Source: DASRHG01 sp035650655 | GTDB taxonomy: Bacteria > Desulfobacterota > Binatia > DP-6 | Assembly: GCA_035650655.1 (NCBI GenBank) | Contig: DASRHG010000060.1 | Location: 1 to 20,142 of the forward strand | Direction: 5' to 3' | Length of the DNA: 20,142 nucleotides | Shown: piece after piece, positions 1 through 5,366 of the stretch | Layout of the letters: each line of letters starts with the position of its first letter | Position numbering within the stretch: position 1 is the first letter of the stretch | The notes under the pieces: model-generated | The model's database searches: none | Told to the model about the DNA's origin: nothing | The model's input: the letters and a program-made list of their open reading frames with translations, nothing else | Made by a program: the position numbers and the translations under genes

Positions 1-2
1 GC

Positions 3-602
3 GCGTCGCGCGAGACCGTTCGGCGGGTCGCGCTCGAATTCTACCACCTCGGGAAGTGGATGACGCCCGAGTTCGCGCTCCTCGTCGCGAATGCGCCCGA
101 CGCATACGCGTTCACGATGGCCGACTCGCGCCACTACCGGCACTGGGCGCAGAACCTGGCCGACGAGGCGGGCTACCTCCGCGACCCGAACCACGTCCAG
201 ATGAAGGTGGAGTTCTGCCACCAACTCGGGCTCACCGACGACGACATCCGCGCCTACCGGCCGCTCCCCGAGACGGTCGCGATGACGTTCACGATGCTCT
301 ACTACGTCCGCCGCTCCTACGAGGAGGGGCTGGCGGTGTTCGGATACGCGGGCGAGCGCGTCGCCGCCGGGAGCGGATACGCGCGCACGCTGTACGAGGG
401 TCTCCGGACCCACTACGGCGTCGAGGTCCGGAACTTCGAAGTGCACGCCTACGCGGAGCCCGACCACGGGGCCAAGGCGGCCGACGTCTTTCGCCTGGTC
501 GCGGTCACGCGCGCGGTCCAGGACCGCTGCCGGGAGGCGATCCGGAACTACCTGCTCGTCGCGGAGACGCGCGTCCGGGCGATGAACGCCTGGGTGGCGT
601 AG
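3..602 (+). CDS. TenA/PqqC-like heme-oxygenase-fold protein, 3' part
   Basis: The reading frame is open from the first complete codon of the window, so the true start lies upstream; the first ATG (position 60) is internal. This is shown by colinear, ungapped similarity to the full-length 261-residue paralogue at 16198-16983, which has about 75 more residues before this point. Shared blocks include WMTPEF, ADE, DPNHV, MLYYVRRSYEEGLA and a C-terminal VHAYAEP-D/E-HG block. The latter has H-x3-E-x2-H spacing, reminiscent of the last metal-ligand helix (H-x3-D-x2-H) in heme-oxygenase-like diiron oxidases such as CADD and SznF. Family membership (TenA/PqqC/iron-containing redox enzyme) is fairly secure; substrate and metal use are inference. 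The gene ends 76 bases before tetR and is probably a separate transcript. Confidence 0.8.
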   Translation, partial: ASRETVRRVALEFYHLGKWMTPEFALLVANAPDAYAFTMADSRHYRHWAQNLADEAGYLRDPNHVQMKVEFCHQLGLTDDDIRAYRPLPETVAMTFTMLYYVRRSYEEGLAVFGYAGERVAAGSGYARTLYEGLRTHYGVEVRNFEVHAYAEPDHGAKAADVFRLVAVTRAVQDRCREAIRNYLLVAETRVRAMNAWVA

Positions 603-640
603 CCCCGGCCGGGCGCCGCCGGATGCGTGCCGGGACCCGG

Positions 641-669
641 TTGACATTATATCGAGCGTTCGATAGATT
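641..669 (+). promoter_or_regulatory. Sigma70-type promoter of tetR gene
   Basis: A perfect -35 box TTGACA (641-646), a 17-base spacer and a -10 box TAGATT (664-669, 4 of 6 matches). The stretch is conspicuously AT-rich within GC-rich surroundings. The expected transcription start (about 676) lies only 2-4 bases before the ATG at 679, implying an almost leaderless mRNA. Confidence 0.75.
650..665. promoter_or_regulatory. Inverted-repeat operator, probable TetR autoregulatory site
   Basis: TATCGA-GCGT-TCGATA is a perfect dyad with 6-base arms and a 4-base centre. It lies between the -35 box and the -10 box and runs into the latter. Position and symmetry are typical of TetR-family operators, so binding by the product of the next gene would block its own transcription and that of the downstream genes. 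I saw no second full copy of the dyad in the window. Confidence 0.65.
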
Positions 670-678
670 TCGCCGCGC

Positions 679-1380
679 ATGGCGACGCAGCGCATCAGCC
701 GCAACCGGACGCGACCCCCGGCGGGGAACGGTCCCCGTCGGCGGGCCGACGAAGCCGCGGCGCGCCGCCCGGGGCGGCCGGCAGGCGGCAGCGGCGACCG
801 CACGCGCGAGCAGGTGCTCGCCGCCGCGGTCGACACCTTCTCGCGGCTCGGCCTCGCCGGCTCCTCCATGCGGGACATCGCGCGCAAGGCGCGCATCCGC
901 GTCTCGTCGCTCTACCACTACTTCCCCTCGAAGGAGGCCCTCTACCGCGAGATCCAGGACCGCTGGCAGGCCGAGGTGCGCGAGCTGGTCCTCGGCGTCC
1001 TCGCGCAGGGCCTCGACCTGCGCGAGACGACGCGGGCGATGGTGGGCGGGCTCTTCGACTACTTCGTCGCGAACCAGTCGATTGCGCGGCTCAGCTACCG
1101 CCTGAACCTCGACGGCGAGTCGCTCTTCGACGGCGCGCAGGACAATCGCTGGCTCGGCCTTGCGGAAGGGTTTCTGAAGCCCGCCACGCTCCGCGGGCTC
1201 GTGAAGGAGGTCGACCCGGTGCCGTTCATGGTGACGATCGACGGCCTCGTGCACTGGCACGTCGTCCACGGCTCGCTCTACCGGAGCCTCCTCGGCCGCG
1301 GGCTCGAAGATCCCGAGACGATCCACCGCGCGCGCGAGCACGTGATCCAGGTGGCGCTCCGCACCCTCGGGCTCGACTAG
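679..1380 (+). CDS. TetR/AcrR-family transcriptional regulator
   Basis: A 233-residue protein. Residues about 41-90 form the TetR helix-turn-helix domain, with the family pattern AAVDTF...G...SMRDIA followed by SSLYHYFPSKEAL, where the recognition helix ends at YHYF. The C-terminal half is helical and should bind a ligand, often an acyl-CoA or lipid in this family. An Arg/Pro/Gly-rich extension of about 40 residues precedes the domain and includes RRPGRP (29-34), which looks like an AT-hook; whether it binds DNA is inference. No other plausible start exists before the HTH, and the promoter ends 9 bases upstream with no Shine-Dalgarno. The gene heads the run of acyl-CoA genes that follows and probably represses itself and them until a CoA-ester inducer binds. 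Confidence 0.92.
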   Translation: MATQRISRNRTRPPAGNGPRRRADEAAARRPGRPAGGSGDRTREQVLAAAVDTFSRLGLAGSSMRDIARKARIRVSSLYHYFPSKEALYREIQDRWQAEVRELVLGVLAQGLDLRETTRAMVGGLFDYFVANQSIARLSYRLNLDGESLFDGAQDNRWLGLAEGFLKPATLRGLVKEVDPVPFMVTIDGLVHWHVVHGSLYRSLLGRGLEDPETIHRAREHVIQVALRTLGLD

Positions 1381-1387
1381 GAAGACG

Positions 1388-1531
1388 ATGATCCTCGACC
1401 TCACGCACCTCCTCGCACCATTCTTCTGGGGCCTCGTCGCGGTCCTCGTGCTCGGGGCGGCGGCGATCGCCGCGGGCGCGCTCAGGGAGTCCCACTCCGC
1501 GCCGCGGGACCGGGTTCGCCCGCGCGCTTGA
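1388..1531 (+). CDS. Small single-pass membrane protein (47 aa)
   Basis: A short ORF of 47 codons directly after the tetR stop. An AGGAAGA Shine-Dalgarno-like sequence (1379-1385) overlaps that stop and sits correctly before the ATG. Residues about 8-32 are hydrophobic and rich in Ala, Val and Leu with an FFWG start, predicting one transmembrane helix; the tail (33-47) is Arg-rich and would be cytoplasmic. It fills the only sizeable gap between tetR and the MaoC genes. I recognise no family. The RBS, membrane profile and tight spacing favour a real gene; the short length keeps confidence moderate. Confidence 0.5.
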   Translation: MILDLTHLLAPFFWGLVAVLVLGAAAIAAGALRESHSAPRDRVRPRA

Positions 1532-1555
1532 CAACGACCCGCCGCGTCATGCACT
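1528..1555 (+). promoter_or_regulatory. Possible internal promoter before first MaoC gene
   Basis: A perfect TTGACA (1528-1533) overlaps the small ORF stop. It is followed after 16 bases by TGCACT (1550-1555), a weak -10 with 3 of 6 matches. It ends 10 bases before the ATG at 1566, which has no Shine-Dalgarno. The layout matches other leaderless starts in this window, but the -10 is poor. Confidence 0.35.
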
Positions 1556-1565
1556 TGCGACCGCG

Positions 1566-1997
1566 ATGCCGTCGAAGGCGATGATCGGCCGCACCCTCTC
1601 GACGGGAAGCGCCGCGGTGGACGCCGCGCACGTCGCCGCCTTCGCGCGCGCGCTCGGCGACGAGGATCCGCGCTATTTCGACGCCGAGCGCGGGGTCGCA
1701 CCGCCGACCTACCCGATCGCCTTCATGGTGCAGGCGCTCGCGGGCGGCGCCTCCGTGTTCGAGGAGCTCGGGCTCGACTTCGTGACGCTCGTCCACGGCG
1801 AGCAGGAGTTCGAGTACGCGCGCCCGATCCGCGTCGGCGAGACGCTCACCCTCACGGCGCGCATCGCCGACGTCTACGAGAAGCAGGGCTCGAGCGGCCT
1901 GATGGACTTCGTGGTGCTCGAGACGGAGGGAACGGACGCGGCCGGGAAGACGGTCTTCCTTTCGCGCAACACCCTCATCTCCCGGAGGCGGGCGTGA
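1566..1997 (+). CDS. MaoC-like N-terminal (FAS1-like) dehydratase, structural half
   Basis: A 143-residue single hot-dog domain of the MaoC_dehydrat_N type. A block near residues 27-40, ALGDEDPRYFDAE, takes the place where active (R)-hydratases have D-x4-H; the His is absent (Phe), as usual for the structural partner. The segment APPTYPIAFM and the end block FEYARPIRVGETLTLTARI also fit the family. In this family such a subunit pairs with a catalytic MaoC subunit to form a hydratase for bulky enoyl-CoA substrates (for example HadA-HadB or ChsH2-ChsH1). The catalytic partner follows with a 4-base GTGA overlap, so translation is coupled. Substrate unknown. Confidence 0.85.
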   Translation: MPSKAMIGRTLSTGSAAVDAAHVAAFARALGDEDPRYFDAERGVAPPTYPIAFMVQALAGGASVFEELGLDFVTLVHGEQEFEYARPIRVGETLTLTARIADVYEKQGSSGLMDFVVLETEGTDAAGKTVFLSRNTLISRRRA

Positions 1998-2416
1998 TCG
2001 ACGCGCGCACGGTCGCCGTCGGGCTCGAGCTGCCGCCGCTCGTGAAGGGCCCCGTGACGCGCGAGCAGCTCCGGGCGTATGCCGCCGCCTCGGGCGACCC
2101 GAACCCCATGCACACCGACGACGAGTTCGCGAAGGCGGCCGGGTACCCGGGCGTCTTCGCGCACGGGATGCTGTCGATGGGGTGGCTCGGCGAGTTCCTC
2201 GTCCGCGCCGGCGGCGACCCGGCGGCCGTCCGGAAGCTCCGCACGCGCTTCGTGAAGCTCACGTGGCCCGGCGAGACGATCACGTGTCGCGGGCGCGTGA
2301 CGAAGGTGACCGACGCGCCGGACGCGCGCCTCGTCGAGTGCGAGGTCTGGACCGAGAACCAGGACGGCGAGCGGAAGGTGGCCGGCGCCGCCGTGCTCGC
2401 GCTCTCCCGACGCTAG
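1994..2416 (+). CDS. MaoC-family enoyl-CoA hydratase, catalytic half
   Basis: A 140-residue hot-dog protein. The signature YAAASGDPNPMHTD carries the catalytic pair Asp35 and His40 (D-x4-H) of R-specific 2-enoyl-CoA hydratases, followed by GVFAHGMLSMGWLGEFL. It should hydrate a trans-2-enoyl-CoA to the 3-hydroxyacyl-CoA together with the preceding subunit. The GTG start at 1994 is supported by GGAGG at 1984-1988 and overlaps the previous stop (GTGA). Its own stop overlaps the next start (TAGTG). The single-domain length matches the paired-subunit form rather than the fused eukaryotic hydratase 2. Confidence 0.9.
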   Translation: MIDARTVAVGLELPPLVKGPVTREQLRAYAAASGDPNPMHTDDEFAKAAGYPGVFAHGMLSMGWLGEFLVRAGGDPAAVRKLRTRFVKLTWPGETITCRGRVTKVTDAPDARLVECEVWTENQDGERKVAGAAVLALSRR

Positions 2417-3573
2417 TGGGCGACGCGGCACGACTCCGCGATCGATACGCGATCGCCGGCATCGGGCTCTCCCGCTTCGGCAAGCTGCCCGGCACGAGCA
2501 CGATGGGGTTCACGCTCGAAGCCGCCAAACGGGCGATCGACGACTGCGGCGTCGCGCGCGACGCGATCGACGGCGTCCTCGTGCTCATGCCCGCGATCAT
2601 GGGAGAGCAGCACGGCTGGGCGTCGCGCGTGGCGGCGCTCCTCGGCCTCACGCCCGCGTTCTGCGCGACGATGGACATGGGCGGCGCGACCGCGATCGGG
2701 ATGATGCAGACGGCGGTTGCGGCGATGGAGGCCGGGTTCTGCACGACCGTCCTCTGCGCGTTCGCCTGCCAGAACAATCCGCAGGGCGTGATCCCCATGC
2801 TCATGGGCTCGCCGTGGGCGGTCCCGTACGGCGACGTCGGCGCGATCACGTTCATGGCGCACGTCGCGCGCCGGCAGATGCACGAGCACGGGATCACGAG
2901 CCGCGACTGGGGCCGGGTCGCCGTCACGTGGCGCCGGCACGCGGCGACGAACCCGCTCGCGCAGAAGCGCGAGCCCATCACGCTCGAGGACCACCAGCAG
3001 AGCCGAATCGTGAACGACCCGCTCCGACTCCTCGACTGCTGCCTCGTGACGGACGGCGGCGGCGCCTTCGTCGTGACGAGCGTCGAGCGGGCGCGCGACC
3101 TCCGGCAGAAGCCCGCGCGCATCGCGGGCCTCGGACAGGTGCACTCGGCGGAGATCGTCCGCCCGTGGGACAACGGGCGCGGCGGCGGCCGCGAAGCGGC
3201 GGACGCCGCCTACGGGATGGCCGGGTGCACCGCCGCCGACGTCGACGTCGTCCAGCTCTACGACGGCTTCACGCCGCTCGTCCTCCAGGAGCTCGTCGCG
3301 TACGGCTTCGCGACGTGGGAGACGGTGGCGGCGCTCGTCGCCTCCGGCGATCTCGCGCACGGCGGCCGGATGCCGTGCAACACGGCGGGCGGGCTCCTCT
3401 CCGAGGGCCACCTCTCGGGCTTCGGCCACGTCGCGGAGGCGGTCCGCCAGGTGCGGGGCACGTCCGCCTGCCAGGTGCCCGACGTCGAGCTCTCGATGGT
3501 GACGGGGTACGGCGGCGCGCCCCACGAGTCGCCGCCGACCGTCGCGTACACGGTGGCGATCCTCCGTCCATGA
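2416..3573 (+). CDS. SCP2/Ltp2-like thiolase-fold protein without catalytic cysteines
   Basis: 385 residues from a GTG start that overlaps the upstream TAG by one base; the same frame is open further upstream, but there it only shadows MaoC. The thiolase fold is shown by YAIAGIGLSRFGK (11-23), the nucleophile-loop region MDMGGATAIGMM (86-97), the block DVVQLYDGFTP (277-287) and NTAGGLLSEGHLSGFGH (322-338). The nucleophile position, normally Cys in CxSG, is occupied by the Asp/Met of MDMGG, and the late Cys-x-Gly is replaced by VTGYGG (362-367). This pattern is typical of SCP-x-like lyases such as Ltp2, which cleave beta-hydroxyacyl-CoAs by retro-aldol chemistry with tyrosines and need a DUF35 partner. 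Tyr282 and Tyr365 are candidates here (inference). A DUF35 gene lies two genes downstream. Confidence 0.85.
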   Translation: MGDAARLRDRYAIAGIGLSRFGKLPGTSTMGFTLEAAKRAIDDCGVARDAIDGVLVLMPAIMGEQHGWASRVAALLGLTPAFCATMDMGGATAIGMMQTAVAAMEAGFCTTVLCAFACQNNPQGVIPMLMGSPWAVPYGDVGAITFMAHVARRQMHEHGITSRDWGRVAVTWRRHAATNPLAQKREPITLEDHQQSRIVNDPLRLLDCCLVTDGGGAFVVTSVERARDLRQKPARIAGLGQVHSAEIVRPWDNGRGGGREAADAAYGMAGCTAADVDVVQLYDGFTPLVLQELVAYGFATWETVAALVASGDLAHGGRMPCNTAGGLLSEGHLSGFGHVAEAVRQVRGTSACQVPDVELSMVTGYGGAPHESPPTVAYTVAILRP

Positions 3574-4421
3574 CGCCGACCCTCCGCCACGTCGCCGTCG
3601 ACGGCATCCGGCTCCACGTGGCGGAGGCGGGCGAGGGGCCGGCGCTCGTCCTCCTCCACGGCCTCTCGGCGTCGCACCACAACTGGGAGTACACGATCCC
3701 GGCGTTCGCCGATCGCTTCCGCGTGATCGCGCCGGACCTGCCGGGACACGGCCGCTCCGAGAAGCCGGACGCGCCCTACACGATCGACTTCTACGCCGGG
3801 ATCGTGCGGAGCCTCGGGCGCGAGCTCGGCGTCGACGAGGCGATCGTCCTCGGCAACTCGCTCGGCGGGCAGATCGCCGTCGAGCTCGCCGTCCAGTATC
3901 CCGTCTGGACGCGCGCCCTCGTGCTGGCGGCGCCGGCGGGCGGCTTCGCCGCGGCGCTCCGCGCGTTCGGCTGGGTGGTGAGCGCGGGCGCGACGCCGCG
4001 GGTCCTCCGCATGACGCTGCCGCGCGCGCTCGACCGCTGCTTCTACGAGCCCGCGTCCCCGGCGTGCGCCGAGCGCCGCCGCCTCCTCGCCGAGCGGCTC
4101 GCGCACGAGGACTTCCCGGCGTTCGCGCGCGCCGTCGCGCGCTCGCTCGCGGGCGCCATCGCCGCCGGGCAGCAGGCGCTCCATCGCGTGAACCAGCCGA
4201 CGCTCCTCGTGTGGGGCCGGCAGGACCGGCTCGTCGCGCTGTCGGGCAGCCGCCGCGTCGTCCGCCAGGTGCCGCACGCGCGGCTCGTCGTCTTCGACCG
4301 CTGCGGGCATCTCCCCATGCTCGAGCAGCCGAAGCGCTTCAACGACACGGTTGCGGACTTCCTCCGCGCCGTCGCGGCGGCGCCGCTTCCCGGCGCGCGC
4401 CGCGTGAGCGGGGGCACGTGA
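3570..4421 (+). CDS. Alpha/beta hydrolase
   Basis: 283 residues; the start overlaps the previous stop as ATGA and the stop overlaps the next start as TGATG. Classic alpha/beta-hydrolase landmarks: oxyanion HG (30-31), DLPGHGRSEKP (56-66), nucleophile elbow GNSLGG with Ser97, acid Asp219 in WGRQDRLV and His247 in CGHLPMLEQP. The closest general class is the MhpC/haloalkane-dehalogenase-like C-C bond or ester hydrolases. No signal peptide is visible, so it is cytoplasmic. Its position between the thiolase-like gene and its probable DUF35 partner suggests it acts on the same CoA thioester or its cleavage product, perhaps as a thioesterase, lactonase or esterase; the exact reaction cannot be read from the sequence. 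Confidence 0.88.
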   Translation: MTPTLRHVAVDGIRLHVAEAGEGPALVLLHGLSASHHNWEYTIPAFADRFRVIAPDLPGHGRSEKPDAPYTIDFYAGIVRSLGRELGVDEAIVLGNSLGGQIAVELAVQYPVWTRALVLAAPAGGFAAALRAFGWVVSAGATPRVLRMTLPRALDRCFYEPASPACAERRRLLAERLAHEDFPAFARAVARSLAGAIAAGQQALHRVNQPTLLVWGRQDRLVALSGSRRVVRQVPHARLVVFDRCGHLPMLEQPKRFNDTVADFLRAVAAAPLPGARRVSGGT

Positions 4422-4831
4422 TGTTCGCGATCGAGAAGCCGCTGCCCGCCATCACCGAAGACGGCGCGCCCTGGTGGGACGGCTGCCGGCAGGGCGAGCT
4501 CCGCGCGCAGCGGTGCGGCGCGTGCGGGCACCTCCGGTGGCCGCCGAGCGTGCTCTGTCCCGCGTGCCTCGCCGAGGGCGGCGAGTGGGTCCGCCTCTCG
4601 GGACGCGGCACGGTGTGGTCCTTCATCGTCGTCCACCGCCCCCAGCACCCCGCCTTCTTCGGCGACGTGCCCTACAACGTCGCGGTCGTCGAGCTGGAGG
4701 AGGGGCCGCGCCTCCACGCGAACGTCGTCGAGTGCGCGAACGAGGACCTCCGGGTCGGCCTGCCGGTGGAGGTCGTGTTCGAGAAGGTGAACGACGAGGT
4801 GACGCTGCCGAAGTACCGCCCGCGGCGGTAG
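4421..4831 (+). CDS. DUF35 Zn-ribbon/OB-fold protein
   Basis: 136 residues. A rubredoxin-like zinc ribbon is formed by Cys32-x2-Cys35 (CGACG) and Cys46-x2-Cys49 (CPAC), followed by an OB-fold half (GRGTVWSFIVVHRPQHPAF...PYNVAVVELEEGPRLHANV). DUF35 proteins are obligate partners of SCP-x/Ltp2-type thiolase-fold enzymes and of archaeal HMG-CoA synthase. In the steroid pathway the domain is fused to a MaoC half (ChsH2), whereas here it is separate. It is the last gene of the cluster and probably forms a complex with the Cys-less thiolase-like protein. The ATG start at 4421 is chosen for the overlap with the preceding stop and the usual family N-terminus. Confidence 0.9.
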   Translation: MFAIEKPLPAITEDGAPWWDGCRQGELRAQRCGACGHLRWPPSVLCPACLAEGGEWVRLSGRGTVWSFIVVHRPQHPAFFGDVPYNVAVVELEEGPRLHANVVECANEDLRVGLPVEVVFEKVNDEVTLPKYRPRR

Positions 4832-5069
4832 CGGCGGCGCTCCGTACGTCCGGCGGAGCAGGTGCACCTCTTCGGGCCGCTTCAACTGACTTCCCGCAGT
4901 CCATCGTGTGCCCTCAGATCGATTCCGATCGAGCGCCGACGGTGAACCGCGTCAAGTGCGGAACGGCGTGCCCACGATGCGATACGTACGCACGCCGAGA
5001 CGCGCCGCGAGCATCCATCTTCCGTCAGGGGGGCCTCCTACGTGCCCCGCGAAGGAGAGCGATCGAGCG
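4832..5069. other. Intergenic stretch, no gene seen
   Basis: About 240 bases of visibly lower G+C than the flanks. It holds a weak hairpin right after the DUF35 stop, a 10-base palindrome AGGTGCACCT (4860-4869) and a GGAG-containing purine run (5051-5059) before the next ORF. No convincing coding frame or RNA gene was found. It marks the start of the relic-rich zone. Confidence 0.5.
4839..4859 (+). terminator. Weak hairpin after DUF35 gene
   Basis: GCTCCG (4839-4844) and CGGAGC (4854-4859) form a 6-bp stem with a 9-base loop, 8 bases after the DUF35 stop. There is no U-tract, so intrinsic termination is doubtful; position is the main argument. Confidence 0.25.
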
Positions 5070-5357
5070 ATGGCCGGCAAGAAAACTTCGACGAAGCGCT
5101 CGCGCCCGAGTGGCAAGAAACCGATCGAGCAGTACGAGCACCTGGACAAGCAACGGGTGAACAATCCCCCCCTTCGTGCCGTCGGGGACGAAGAGCGCCG
5201 AGGACACGCCGAGGACACGCTGTTCGGCTGGATCGCCAACCGCACGGAAACAGCCGCCCGCATCCACCGTGCCTTCGAGAAGCGGCGCATCCCGATCGGG
5301 CGGGCGATGACCGTGCGCCGTCGGCGTACGCTTGTCACACGCCCTTCTTCGATGTAG
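5070..5357 (+). pseudogene. N-terminal relic of a site-specific DNA methyltransferase
   Basis: A 95-codon ORF with a Lys-rich start and the segment KKPIEQYEHLDKQRVNNPP (16-34). I recognise this as the beginning of a widespread bacterial DNA-methyltransferase family (type III Mod-like), which normally continues with a GLVTP-like segment and several hundred residues. Homology stops at residue 34, exactly at a run of seven C (5166-5172). The remaining 61 residues (Arg-rich tail) do not look like the methylase in this or the other two frames, so this is a truncation, not a simple frameshift. The start codon and an upstream GGAG are kept. Catalytic motifs (FxGxG, DPPY) are absent, so no enzyme activity is expected. 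Assignment is from memory of the family. Confidence 0.55.
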
Positions 5358-5360
5358 CGA
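5332..5360 (+). promoter_or_regulatory. Possible promoter of hyuB
   Basis: TTGTCA (5332-5337, 5 of 6), a 17-base spacer and TAGCGA (5355-5360, weak). It ends 6 bases before the ATG at 5367 with no Shine-Dalgarno between. The same TTGTCA box occurs before hyuA (8778-8783). Confidence 0.4.
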
Positions 5361-5366
5361 CGCCCC

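Noticed and set aside
4860..4869. Palindrome AGGTGCACCT after the DUF35 gene
   Set aside because: Too short to separate from chance; there is no promoter next to it.
5166..5172. Frameshift at the C7 run as explanation for the methylase break
   Set aside because: I translated the other two forward frames beyond the run and neither continues the methylase sequence, so a deletion or rearrangement fits better.
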